A stretch of DNA of 46,815 nucleotides from assembly GCA_948602995.1 (NCBI GenBank), contig CAPEBR010000027.1, positions 1 to 46,815 of the forward strand. The letters run 5' to 3'. Of the stretch, positions 8,119 through 15,683 are shown one piece after another; position 1 is the stretch's first letter; the number at the start of each line of letters is the position of its first letter. The stretch is from an uncultured Dorea sp. GTDB taxonomy: Bacteria; Bacillota; Clostridia; Lachnospirales; Lachnospiraceae. Position numbers and translations under genes: made by a program. Under the pieces are notes generated by a model that was not told the origin of the DNA, made no database searches, and worked only from the letters and a program-made list of their open reading frames with translations.

Positions 8119-8151
8119 CCAATCTGGATTTTCAAAAATTCAGATTGGAGG
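8119..8151 (+). promoter_or_regulatory. Hairpin that can mask the ribosome binding site of the sigma-like gene
   Basis: CCAATCTG (8119-8126) pairs with CAGATTGG (8141-8148). The distal arm runs into the GGAGG (8147-8151) of the next gene, so folding would hide part of its Shine-Dalgarno sequence. This fits translational control of the sigma-like protein. Confidence 0.6.
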
Positions 8152-8158
8152 AAACAAT

Positions 8159-8587
8159 ATGGCATACAACAAAGCCAAAGAAGAAAAGAAATGGCGGCTC
8201 TGGAAAGAAGCCGAGGAAAAACAGTTACGAAACTTAGGCGTTAATGAGGACGATATAGAAAAACTCCGTATTCACGATTGGGCGATTTTTAATTCCGACA
8301 GACGGTACTATCAGCGAGTGCAGGAAACAGGTACATATCTTGATGAACTTGCTGAAGATATCACGCAACCCGAAGTGAAAACGGTTGAGAATTTTCTGGA
8401 CAGCATTGAAAACCAGTGCCTATATCAAATCTTGATTAAGGTGGACAGGCTTACATTGCGGATTGCTTTGATGAAGATACAAGGATATTCAACCCGTGAA
8501 ATTGCGGTGTGTCTGAATATTACTGAAAAAGCTGTTTACAGACGAATGGACAGGCTCAAAGAAAAATTAAAAAAGTTTTTTGAGTAG
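8159..8587 (+). CDS. Sigma-70 region 4-like protein of the conjugative element
   Basis: The protein has 142 residues from ATG 8159, after GGAGGAAAC. The N-terminal half is charged (KAKEEKKWRLWKEAEEK). The C-terminal HTH, MKIQGYSTREIAVCLNITEK followed by AVYRRMDRLKEKLKKF, matches sigma region 4. Proteins of this type occupy the Orf7 position in Tn916-like elements, where they drive expression of recombination genes; that role is inferred from position. A hairpin overlapping the ribosome binding site and an upstream attenuator-like stem suggest tight control. Confidence 0.8.
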   Translation: MAYNKAKEEKKWRLWKEAEEKQLRNLGVNEDDIEKLRIHDWAIFNSDRRYYQRVQETGTYLDELAEDITQPEVKTVENFLDSIENQCLYQILIKVDRLTLRIALMKIQGYSTREIAVCLNITEKAVYRRMDRLKEKLKKFFE

Positions 8588-9186
8588 AGGGGAAAATCGA
8601 ATATTCCCACGGGCTACAGGGAGAGAGGACAAAAACCTCTTACCCTGTTTTCCTTTGTGTGGCGAAAACGGGGGCGTTCCTTGACAAGTGAATACCCATT
8701 CGCCAAATACTTTCTCTTTGTGATTGTGATGAGCATAAGCGTGTGCAGCGGTACGCCAAGACCTGCCGACAGGCAGCGAGCGATTGAAAGGTGGTGAGCC
8801 AATCTTACCGACTCAAAATATCGGGCAGCTCCCGATTTCGCCATGACCCACAAAGAGAACAATGGTACTCCCGTCCAGTCACAGCCCGAACGGTATCCAA
8901 CCCGTCGCAGGCAATGAGGGCGGCTCTGTCAGAACGACAGTTGGGGTGGAACTCCCGTGGCGTCAGTTCGCTGCTGACCGTTTGGCGACTTCCCTGCGTC
9001 TAAGACGCATTGCATTTCGGGGTGTCGAGGACAAATTGAGATGCTCCTATCATAAAGCCAGATATAAGGCGGTCATTAGAACAGAGATTTTGTTAATGCT
9101 CTCCCGACCTTAAATACTTCCTTGTGTCTGGCTGATACATAGGCAGAAAGCCCCTGCCTAAATCCAGATAGGAGGTTAAACACATA
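8588..9186 (+). other. 600-bp hairpin-rich stretch without a convincing gene
   Basis: No reading frame here has a good ribosome binding site or a recognisable product. Many short stems are visible: CTGCC/GGCAG near 8763-8778, ATCGGG/CCCGAT near 8818-8835, CTGTC/GACAG near 8926-8941, GTCAG/CTGAC near 8963-8980, and TGCGTC/GACGCA near 8995-9009. A longer stem GTGGCGAA/TTCGCCA spans about 8653-8706. The density suggests a structured RNA or a single-strand processing region of the element. No known RNA family is assigned. Confidence 0.45.
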
Positions 9187-9564
9187 ATGGAAAGGACTAT
9201 TAAGCGTGGGGACATCTTCTACGTAGACTTAAATCCCGTTGTCGGCTCGGAGCAGGGCGGCACAAGACCCGTACTTGTCATTTCTAATGATATAGGAAAT
9301 AGGCATAGCCCTACGGTAATTGTGGCGGCTATTACGAGCCGAGTACACACAAAGGCAAAGTTACCTACACATACGGCAGTAAATGATTTTGAGGGACTTG
9401 ATAAAGACTCCATTATCCTGCTTGAACAGATACGGACGATTGATAAACAACGGTTAAAACAGCATATGGGAATGATGCCCGAAAACATAATGGCAAGAGT
9501 AGATAAAGCTCTTGCCATTAGTATTTCACTTAATAACAGACCCAACGGAAAATGTGCAAATTAG
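9187..9564 (+). CDS. MazF/PemK-type endoribonuclease toxin-like protein
   Basis: The 125-residue protein shows the MazF beta-barrel signature: KRGDIFYVDLNPVVGSEQGG at the N-terminus, TRPVLVISND, then VIVAAITSR, and EQIRTIDKQRL with the conserved Arg/Thr. Such proteins cleave mRNA at short motifs. No MazE-like antitoxin precedes it; the upstream 600 bp are non-coding. An element-borne MazF without its own antitoxin may act in element control rather than as a classic addiction module (inference). GGAGGT at 9171-9176 is the ribosome binding site. Confidence 0.85.
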   Translation: MERTIKRGDIFYVDLNPVVGSEQGGTRPVLVISNDIGNRHSPTVIVAAITSRVHTKAKLPTHTAVNDFEGLDKDSIILLEQIRTIDKQRLKQHMGMMPENIMARVDKALAISISLNNRPNGKCAN

Positions 9565-9588
9565 AGGAAACGGAGAAATTTGCACATT
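9551..9588. repeat. Perfect 12-bp inverted repeat at the end of the mazF-like gene
   Basis: AATGTGCAAATT (9551-9562) and AATTTGCACATT (9577-9588) are exact inverse copies with a 14-nt loop. The first arm covers the last codons of the mazF-like gene. It has no T tract, so a protein-binding site or mRNA-stability hairpin fits as well as a terminator. Confidence 0.6.
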
Positions 9589-9655
9589 GGTCAGACTGCG
9601 GTTGTATCTCTATAATTTAGGGCATACAGCCGCTTTGTTTTGCGGAGGTAGCCAG

Positions 9656-9808
9656 ATGGAAAATGTTAAAGCGTCCACAAATGCAGAACAGCAGCACGAA
9701 AGTAAGGTTGATGAAGAGGAAAATTTCGATACTTTTATCAAAGCTATGGTGCAGATTGTTGAAAAATACGGAAGATTTGTTTTGCAGGAATTGGATAGTG
9801 TTGCGTAG
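9656..9808 (+). CDS. Small acidic protein between mazF and the recombinase
   Basis: The 50-residue reading frame starts at ATG 9656, after GCGGAGGT. The product is rich in Glu, Asp and Lys and has an amphipathic C-terminal half (FDTFIKAMVQIVEKYGRFVL). It lies 51 bp before the recombinase in the same direction. Small proteins in this position could be excision factors or an antitoxin for the MazF-like protein, but nothing in the sequence decides this. No family is recognised. Confidence 0.55.
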   Translation: MENVKASTNAEQQHESKVDEEENFDTFIKAMVQIVEKYGRFVLQELDSVA

Positions 9809-9859
9809 GCTTACGCAACCGTACATATCACATTTTCCTAAATTATCGGAGGTGGTAGA

Positions 9860-11845
9860 ATGAACAGAGAAGGAAAGAAATGTGTCTTGTATCCCAGAGT
9901 AAGTACCGAGATGCAGGTTGACGGATACAGCCTTGAGGGGCAGAAAAACAGCTTGAAGCGTTTTGCAGACCGTGAGGAAATGGAGATTGTCGGCATCTAT
10001 GAGGACGCAGGAAAGTCAGGTAAATCAATCGAGGGGCGACCTGCATTTAAGAAAATGCTTTCCGACATAAAAAACGGATTGGAGATAGAATATATTCTTG
10101 TTTATAAACTTTCCCGTTTTGGAAGAAACGCAGCCGACATTCTAAATTCTCTGGAGTTTGTGCAGTCCTATGGAATAAACCTTATCTGTATTGAGGAAGG
10201 AATAGATTCATCCCAGACAAGCGGCAAACTCTTAATATCCGTTCTCTCTGCTGTTGCGGAGATTGAGAGAGAAAACATTATCGAGCAGACCATGAACGGA
10301 CGCAGGGAAAAAGCAAGACAGGGTGGTTGGAACGGTGGCTTTGCCCCGTATGGCTATTATCTAAAAGACAATCAACTTTTAATAGAAGAAACCGAAGCTG
10401 AAGCAATCCGAATTATATTTGACAAGTTCGGAAATTCAGATATAGGACTTGGCGGAGTTGCGAAATACCTTAACTTGCAAGGAATAAAGAAAATTCCCCG
10501 TCAGAACGGAAAGTTAGAAACATGGAGCAGCCATTTAATACGGCAGATATTAGACAATCCTGTTTACTGCGGAAAAATTGCTTACGGCAGGAGGACACGG
10601 GAAAAGGTCAAGGGAACAAAAAACGAATATAAGCAGGTTCATACCGATGATTATATTTTAGAGGACGGACAGCATGAGGGAATTGTCAGTGAAGAACTCT
10701 GGCAGAAAGTCCATGCAAAACGTCTGGCAACAGGAATCAAGCAGCCGTCAAGAATTGGCAAAGAAAGGTCGCATCTTCTGACGGGTGTTTTGAAATGCCC
10801 CCTTTGCGGTAGTTCGATGTATACGAATAAACACGCATGGACAAATAAAGACGGCACATATAAGGAAGTTTACTATTATATATGCGGCAGAAATAAGCAG
10901 GAGCGAGGTCATCATTGCGATTATAAAGCATCCCTTCGGAAAACAGATATTGAGCCTCTTGTAGTTGAAGCCGTAAAAGAACTGGTAAGCGATGCCTATT
11001 TTGCGAAAGAGATTGAAAAGCGAATTGGAGTGCAGACAGATACAAGCACGGTGGATAAAGAACTTGCCAATTATGAAAACAAGCTGAAAGAAGTGGACTT
11101 GAATAAGGCTCGTCTGGAAAATGAGATTGATAATCTTCCTGCGGATGCCCGATTTCGTGAGAGAAAAATCCATGATATGACATTAAGGCTTGATGCTTTG
11201 TATGATACAATGGTAGAGTTGGAGGAACGCATTGAGGATGCAAAATTGAGGAAAAGCTCTATTGAGATGGAAGCAATTACTCTTGATAATGTTTACAAAA
11301 TCATGCAGAATTTTGGAAAACTGTATGCTATAATGAGTGATGAGGAGAAGAAAAGTCTTATCACTTACCTCATTAAAGAAATCCAGATATACCCGAATGG
11401 AGAATCGGAAATGCCTTTGAAGTCGATAGAGTTTAACTTTCCGATTTATATTGACGGCAGGCAGGTAAGGAAAGTTTTGTGGGAAAGAGGTAATACCGTT
11501 GAAAGTATCGTGCTTTTGTCCCACAAGTCATTAGATAGTACTATAAATGTTAAAGTTGAATTTAGGGAAGGCGAGGGCAAGGTGTCGTTGGATGCAATAG
11601 TGGAGCGTGCAAAGAAATATCAGCCGAAACCGAAAATTATATATAAAATGATACAGGAATATGTTGAGATGAAATATGGATTTAAAGTGCATACTGCGTA
11701 TATTGCAGAGGTAAAGCGGTCATTAGGTCTGACAATGTATGATGCACCAAATACGACAGAGGAATTGAAACATCCAAGAAAACATCCACCGAAAGAAAAA
11801 GTAGAAGCGATAACGGATGCGCTTAAGTATTTTGAGGTAATTTAA
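9860..11845 (+). CDS. Large serine recombinase (integrase of the element)
   Basis: The 661-residue protein begins with a resolvase domain whose catalytic Ser is residue 15 (YPRVSTEMQ), with LVYKLSRFGRN and GKLLISVLSAVAEIERE further on. The recombinase domain follows. A zinc ribbon (CPLCGSSM, about residue 312, with later CGR and HHC) precedes a long coiled coil. Such enzymes integrate and excise conjugative elements such as Tn5397 and Tn1549-like relatives. The last ~85 residues form an extra helical module (YKMIQEYVEMKYGFKVHTAY onward) not needed for the core enzyme. The stop overlaps the start of the next gene (TAATGG at 11843), so the two were made together. Confidence 0.92.
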   Translation: MNREGKKCVLYPRVSTEMQVDGYSLEGQKNSLKRFADREEMEIVGIYEDAGKSGKSIEGRPAFKKMLSDIKNGLEIEYILVYKLSRFGRNAADILNSLEFVQSYGINLICIEEGIDSSQTSGKLLISVLSAVAEIERENIIEQTMNGRREKARQGGWNGGFAPYGYYLKDNQLLIEETEAEAIRIIFDKFGNSDIGLGGVAKYLNLQGIKKIPRQNGKLETWSSHLIRQILDNPVYCGKIAYGRRTREKVKGTKNEYKQVHTDDYILEDGQHEGIVSEELWQKVHAKRLATGIKQPSRIGKERSHLLTGVLKCPLCGSSMYTNKHAWTNKDGTYKEVYYYICGRNKQERGHHCDYKASLRKTDIEPLVVEAVKELVSDAYFAKEIEKRIGVQTDTSTVDKELANYENKLKEVDLNKARLENEIDNLPADARFRERKIHDMTLRLDALYDTMVELEERIEDAKLRKSSIEMEAITLDNVYKIMQNFGKLYAIMSDEEKKSLITYLIKEIQIYPNGESEMPLKSIEFNFPIYIDGRQVRKVLWERGNTVESIVLLSHKSLDSTINVKVEFREGEGKVSLDAIVERAKKYQPKPKIIYKMIQEYVEMKYGFKVHTAYIAEVKRSLGLTMYDAPNTTEELKHPRKHPPKEKVEAITDALKYFEVI

Positions 11846-11950
11846 TGGATGAAAAGATTTATCTGATTGCAGAACAGATAGTCCAATTGCATCAGAAAGC
11901 CTATGAGGTTTATTTGCCATTGGTTGAAGATGTGCGTAATAGGTTTCCAA
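11845..11950 (+). pseudogene. Start of a recombinase-coupled gene, truncated by an insertion sequence
   Basis: ATG 11845 overlaps the recombinase stop. The first ~35 codons give a plausible helical protein (MDEKIYLIAEQIVQLHQKAY onward). The frame then runs into the insertion sequence and ends out of context at 12036. No continuation was found after the transposase, so the insertion was accompanied by loss of the distal part or by rearrangement. The precise break point (about 11945-11965) cannot be fixed without the intact relative. Function unknown. Confidence 0.55.
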
Positions 11951-11978
11951 ACAACACGTTGCAAATGTGGGGGACAGT

Positions 11979-13328
11979 ATGGCAAAAAAAGATACCAAAC
12001 TTGATCACTTATCAAAATCGGTTCATATGCTCGTAGAGGAGATCCATATTTCAGAAACAGAAGGGCTGGACCGCATTTTCATGGATGTTTATACCCGGCA
12101 GGCCGGTATGATGACGGACAGCAGGCAGCAGAGTAAAGTGAAGCATGCCCTCAAAGATATTCTTGGCATTGTCTTTTTTGGTGTGCTTGCCGGAAATGAT
12201 GAATGGGAGGATATTTATGATTTTGCGGTGGACGAAAGGGAAACTTTGGGAAATTATCTGGAATTAAAGAACGGAATCCCGTCCCATGACACGATGCAGA
12301 GGGTCTTTTCCATCATCCGGCCGGACGAACTGCAGGATATGCTCAGGGAGATTCTGGTTCAGATGGTAGAAATGGCTGGGCAGCACCTGGACCAGTACCT
12401 GTATCAAAATGAAGAACTGGACTGTTATGTACACGACATCATTGCGGCAGACGGAAAGGAAACCCGCCATACCGCGAAGAAACACGGGAAAGAGCCGGAA
12501 GACCTGTGCAACCTGAACGAATTTAATGTCATGTCCACAGAATGGGGCATCTGTCTGTCCAGCACACGAATTGACGAAAAAACCAGTGAAATTCCCGAAA
12601 TGCAGGCGGTCATGAAAAGTCTTGACTGCAGGAAGTGTATTGTGACTGCGGATGCCATGAATGCCCAGAAAGAAACCGCACGGGTCATTGTGCAGGAAGC
12701 GCATGGAGACTATTGTCTTGCACTCAAAGGGAACCAGAAGCAGGCTTATGAGGAAATCCGGGATTATTTTGCCTGTACGGATCTGCTGGAAAACATACGC
12801 CAGAAGGCAGGGCAGTACCAGAGTGAGACAGAGGAATCCACTTATACCATAGCCACAAGGGAATATTACATCACGGATGACATCCAGTGGTTTGAGGACC
12901 GTGACAGATGGGAGAAGCTCAGAACAATCGGGTATGAGCGAAAGACCATAACCAATAAGGAGACAGGGGAGAGGCATAAAGAAGGACGGTATTACCTGTG
13001 CAGCATCAGACCAATTGCCGAATTATTTGCAATCGTAGTCCGGAGACACTGGAATATAGAGAACAACCTGCACTGGACACTGGATGTCGTATTCAGGGAA
13101 GACAGTCTGGGTTCCAAAGAAAAGAAAGCAGTCCATAACCTGGGGCTTATCAGACGGTTCGTCATGTTTATTATCAAGTTGATGAAAGCATATTATGGAC
13201 GAAGCATGAGAAGAGTCCGAAAAACGATTGGGAGAAAACCCGAAACAGAACTTCCGCTTATTCTTGCTGTCCTGAGAGTATTATATACCAATGATTTATT
13301 GGATTCCATTGACAAACTGGCCAAATAA
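11979..13328 (+). CDS. ISAs1-family DDE transposase
   Basis: The protein has 449 residues from ATG 11979 (an in-frame GTG at 11967 is possible). The N-terminal DDE_Tnp_1-associated region (LKDILGIVFFGVLAGNDEWE) and the pattern ADGKE, TADAMNAQKE and HWNIENNLHWTLDVVFRED give the two Asp and one Glu of an ISAs1 transposase. It is longer than the usual ~370-380 residues, mainly through the N-terminus and insertions, but has no internal stop or frameshift and looks intact. It sits inside the gene that follows the recombinase. Terminal inverted repeats and a target duplication could not be located by eye, so the element's limits remain open. Confidence 0.9.
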   Translation: MAKKDTKLDHLSKSVHMLVEEIHISETEGLDRIFMDVYTRQAGMMTDSRQQSKVKHALKDILGIVFFGVLAGNDEWEDIYDFAVDERETLGNYLELKNGIPSHDTMQRVFSIIRPDELQDMLREILVQMVEMAGQHLDQYLYQNEELDCYVHDIIAADGKETRHTAKKHGKEPEDLCNLNEFNVMSTEWGICLSSTRIDEKTSEIPEMQAVMKSLDCRKCIVTADAMNAQKETARVIVQEAHGDYCLALKGNQKQAYEEIRDYFACTDLLENIRQKAGQYQSETEESTYTIATREYYITDDIQWFEDRDRWEKLRTIGYERKTITNKETGERHKEGRYYLCSIRPIAELFAIVVRRHWNIENNLHWTLDVVFREDSLGSKEKKAVHNLGLIRRFVMFIIKLMKAYYGRSMRRVRKTIGRKPETELPLILAVLRVLYTNDLLDSIDKLAK

Positions 13329-13368
13329 TTGTAGAGTAACTTAGAAGGTCTTCGTTCATGCGTTTATT

Positions 13369-13490
13369 CTGACCCGGCTGAGTGGCTATGTTATAATCAA
13401 GTTACAGCTTAGACCCGAGCCAGTCACTCCGCTGATTGGCTCAGAGCCATAGCGTAAGCTTTGCCAGGGGGCCTGCCCCACTCGGGGAAG
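13369..13490 (+). promoter_or_regulatory. Promoter and structured leader upstream of the DUF6054 gene
   Basis: CTGACC (13369-13374), 17 bp and TATAAT (13392-13397) form a reasonable promoter. The following leader is highly foldable: CCCGAG (13414-13419) with CTCGGG (13481-13486), GAGCCA (13417-13422) with TGGCTC (13437-13442), GCTATG (13385-13390) with CATAGC (13448-13453), and AGCTTA (13406-13411) with TAAGCT (13455-13460). The last two pairings cross, so they are alternatives or a pseudoknot. No known riboswitch is recognised. Confidence 0.45.
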
Positions 13491-13522
13491 TTGATTTTTG
13501 AAAGGAGAAGATTGTAGAAGAC

Positions 13523-13864
13523 ATGATTGTAAAAATGGAGTGTTCTCATAGCCAGAAATCGCTTTCTGAACTGGCGGAGATATTAAAAAGAGAGGTTAGT
13601 GCAGAACTGATATGTGAGGAGCTTAAAAGCCTGGGAAGCGGAAGTGTTCTGCTGCTTGCGTTTGAGAAATATTATTTCCGGAACGGCAGCTATGCAAGCC
13701 TGACTGTTATGATCACAGAGGATTGCGGTTATCAGTCTGCAAGCATTATTGGTTCCGGCGGAGGAGAGGGTATTTTTAATGTCAGCTGGGGAGCAAACCA
13801 GTCATTTGCAAATATGGCATTAGATGCCCTGCAGGACTATGGATTCAGGCAGATATATAGATAA
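13523..13864 (+). CDS. DUF6054-like small soluble protein
   Basis: The 113-residue protein has a charged N-terminal half (QKSLSELAEILKREVSAEL) and a glycine-rich ASIIGSGGGEGIFNVSWGAN stretch near the middle of its second half. I associate it with DUF6054, whose function is unknown. AAAGGAG is placed about 15 bp before the ATG. It is probably the first resident chromosomal gene after the mobile element. A structured leader precedes it and a strong terminator follows. Confidence 0.7.
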   Translation: MIVKMECSHSQKSLSELAEILKREVSAELICEELKSLGSGSVLLLAFEKYYFRNGSYASLTVMITEDCGYQSASIIGSGGGEGIFNVSWGANQSFANMALDALQDYGFRQIYR

Positions 13865-13871
13865 GAGTCAA

Positions 13872-13906
13872 AGAGGACATGGAAAAGCACATGTCCTCTT
13901 GCTGCT
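13872..13906. terminator. Terminator between convergent genes
   Basis: AGAGGACATG (13872-13881) pairs with CATGTCCTCT (13890-13899) around an 8-nt loop, followed by TGCTGCTTTAT. It ends the DUF6054 transcript and may also serve the convergent glutaredoxin-like gene. Confidence 0.8.
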
Positions 13907-13923
13907 TTATGATATACAAAATT

Positions 13924-14220
13924 TTATTCGCGTCTTTCCAGGATTTCGTTTTCACGTACAGGAGGCTGGCCGATCCAGGAAAAAGCCTCGTCAATGTCTA
14001 ATGTTATTTTATTATCATCACTTACAAAGCAGGGGATGCCGATTCCGCCGTTCTCCCGGCATTCCTTAAAGACGTCATTTTTATCACGCAGCATTAGAAA
14101 CTCTTTAAGTGCAGTAGTATCTGCGGTGATATTGGTATATTCTAGATTTAAATCACGAAGCTTATTAATATGTTTGAAGTTTCTGCAGTCAATGCAGATA
14201 TCTGCGCCGTATACTTTCAT
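13924..14220 (-). CDS. Glutaredoxin-like thiol protein
   Basis: The 98-residue protein has a CIDC active-site pair at residues 9-12 after a short beta strand (MKVYGADICIDC), and a GIPCFV segment that supplies the cis-Pro typical of thioredoxin folds plus a third cysteine. It probably reduces or isomerises disulfides, or binds a metal. It is transcribed against the DUF6054 gene; the GH5 gene lies upstream of it on the same strand with a 47-bp gap. The assignment rests on the CxxC and IP motifs only. Confidence 0.75.
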   Translation of the reverse strand: MKVYGADICIDCRNFKHINKLRDLNLEYTNITADTTALKEFLMLRDKNDVFKECRENGGIGIPCFVSDDNKITLDIDEAFSWIGQPPVRENEILERRE

Positions 14221-14267
14221 TAAAGATAGTCCTCGCTTTCTTCTTTTGATTTTTTGTGAATAGTTCC

Positions 14268-15272
14268 TTATCTACTCTTGTTGTACCATTTTCCCGCTGG
14301 GGATAAGTCTTTGTTTTTAAACTTCCCGTTTTTCCTGCAGGAGCTTTTTAAAAGAGCACAGCTCTCGTCTTTATTGGAAAGATTCCAGCATACCCGGCTG
14401 ATTTTATTCTTATTTAGAAATTTTATCCACCGGTTAGCTTCAGCCTTGTCAATTCTTCCGTTCCCTGAGCTTTCCGAGATTCCGAATTCGCTTACAAATA
14501 CAGGAAGTCCTTTTTTTACAGCGTTCTCTACCTTTGCGCGGTATGCTTCTCCGTGGGTGGCTGCATAAAAATGAAAGGTATACATCAGGTTTGAGTATCC
14601 TTTGACCGGGCTTTCAGCCGCAAGATCTACATCCTGTGACCAGGTCGGGGTTCCTGTGAGAATAATATTTTTCTTGTCATAAGTGCGGATGGTCTTGATA
14701 ATGGATTTTGCATAGGACTTAATGTCCTTCCACTGGGTGCCGCCGTTTGGTTCGTTGCAGATCTCATAGATGACATTCTTGTGCTTTTTGTATTTCTTTG
14801 CCATATACTTAAAGAAGGACTTTGCCTCTTTTTTGTACTGGTTCGGATTACAGTCGCTTAAGGTGTGCCAGTCTATGATGACATACATGCCAAGATCTGT
14901 GGCATATCGTACGCCTTTGTCGATCAAAGCCCTTAATTCCTTTTTATTTCCGCCCGAGCAGTAGCCATTATATTCAGCTGTGTACATGGCAAGCCGGATA
15001 CAGTTTACACCCCAGTTGTCCCGGAGAGTCTGAAAGGCAGAGGGATTTACATATTCAGGAAACCAGTTGATTCCATGAGTGCTGACGCCTTTAAGGACAA
15101 CGGACTTCCCTTTATTGTTAACTAGCCTGGAGCCCTTTACCTGCAGGCGTCCGTTCTTTCTAAGGGGCGTTTTCGCGGCGGCAGATACGTGTGCCGCAGG
15201 CGCTGATGCAAAAAGAATGACGGCCAGAATCAGACAGAATTGTTTTTTTGCGGTTCTTATAGAAAAATGCAT
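14268..15272 (-). CDS. Secreted GH5-family endoglucanase
   Basis: The 334-residue protein has a signal peptide at residues 1-32 (hydrophobic LILAVILFASAPAAHVSAAA). The (beta/alpha)8 GH5 domain shows GVSTHGINWFPEY, the general acid/base Glu in YEICNEPNG and the nucleophile Glu in VFVSEFGIS. The family cleaves beta-1,4-glucans; the arrangement resembles subfamily GH5_2. There is no carbohydrate-binding module, sortase signal or dockerin, so it is probably released freely. GGAGGAAT precedes the ATG. In a gut bacterium it would act on soluble plant or cereal glucans. Confidence 0.9.
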   Translation of the reverse strand: MHFSIRTAKKQFCLILAVILFASAPAAHVSAAAKTPLRKNGRLQVKGSRLVNNKGKSVVLKGVSTHGINWFPEYVNPSAFQTLRDNWGVNCIRLAMYTAEYNGYCSGGNKKELRALIDKGVRYATDLGMYVIIDWHTLSDCNPNQYKKEAKSFFKYMAKKYKKHKNVIYEICNEPNGGTQWKDIKSYAKSIIKTIRTYDKKNIILTGTPTWSQDVDLAAESPVKGYSNLMYTFHFYAATHGEAYRAKVENAVKKGLPVFVSEFGISESSGNGRIDKAEANRWIKFLNKNKISRVCWNLSNKDESCALLKSSCRKNGKFKNKDLSPAGKWYNKSR

Positions 15273-15481
15273 AATTATTCCTCCTGGAAAATATTTAGTA
15301 AAAAGTATTGTATTTCTTCTGAAATATGCTGATATTTTGTCTGTATTTTAGCATGGAAAGAAGAACAAGGCAATATCTGAATTAAAAATATGACATTCTG
15401 CTGCCAAATCCATCTCCGGATTGTTGGCAGAATTGACGGAGAATCTAGCTCAGATGACAGAACTGGCGGGAGGAACTGCGC

Positions 15482-15510
15482 TTGACAATTTTAAAACGAA
15501 ATGCTATGAT
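15482..15510 (+). promoter_or_regulatory. Promoter of the amt-PII gene
   Basis: TTGACA (15482-15487), 17 bp and TATGAT (15505-15510) match the sigma-A consensus. Transcription would start near 15517, leaving a leader of about 165 nt before ATG 15684 that contains a terminator. The rest of the 411-bp gap 15273-15683 shows the cellulase upstream region and nothing further. Confidence 0.8.
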
Positions 15511-15603
15511 GCAGCATGTGGAACGAAGAGGTTGCGGATTTACCCGTAATCTCTTTTTTTACTGTATATTCTCTGAGTATACATGATCATATTTTAACTG
15601 AAG

Positions 15604-15660
15604 AAAACGGAGCAAAGGGGCTTTTTCTAAATATAAAGGCTGCTTTGCTCCGTTTTTTTC
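15604..15660 (+). promoter_or_regulatory. Terminator-type attenuator in the amt-PII leader
   Basis: AAACGGAGCAAAG (15605-15617) pairs perfectly with CTTTGCTCCGTTT (15643-15655), and a run of seven T residues follows. It lies between the promoter and the ribosome binding site (AAGGAGGG, 15671-15678), so read-through must be controlled. In Clostridia, ANTAR-type antiterminators control nitrogen genes in this way; which factor acts here cannot be read from the sequence. Confidence 0.85.
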
Positions 15661-15683
15661 GTCCGATGAGAAGGAGGGTAATT

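Larger units (their letters stand above)
1..13340. mobile_element. Right-hand part of a Tn916/Tn1549-like conjugative element (left end outside window)
   Basis: The gene order is sortase B, lysozyme/CHAP wall hydrolase, Xre regulator, cargo, KTR protein, sigma-like protein, MazF and large serine recombinase. This is the usual layout at the recombination end of Firmicute conjugative transposons. The KTR protein and the three hairpins after it closely resemble the orf6 region of Tn916, from memory. The cargo block (about 3.3-7.7 kb) is visibly AT-richer than the transfer genes on its left. The right end is uncertain because an insertion sequence interrupts the gene after the recombinase; the boundary given is an estimate. 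The chromosomal repeats found after 18.5 kb are absent here. Confidence 0.8.

Noticed and set aside
8791..9113. Two overlapping open frames of 70 and 83 codons in the hairpin-rich stretch
   Set aside because: They overlap in different frames, lack ribosome binding sites and match the stems rather than a protein pattern.
15516..15683. N-terminal extension of the ammonium transporter from ATG 15516
   Set aside because: It runs through the leader and its terminator and has no ribosome binding site; ATG 15684 has AAGGAGGG.
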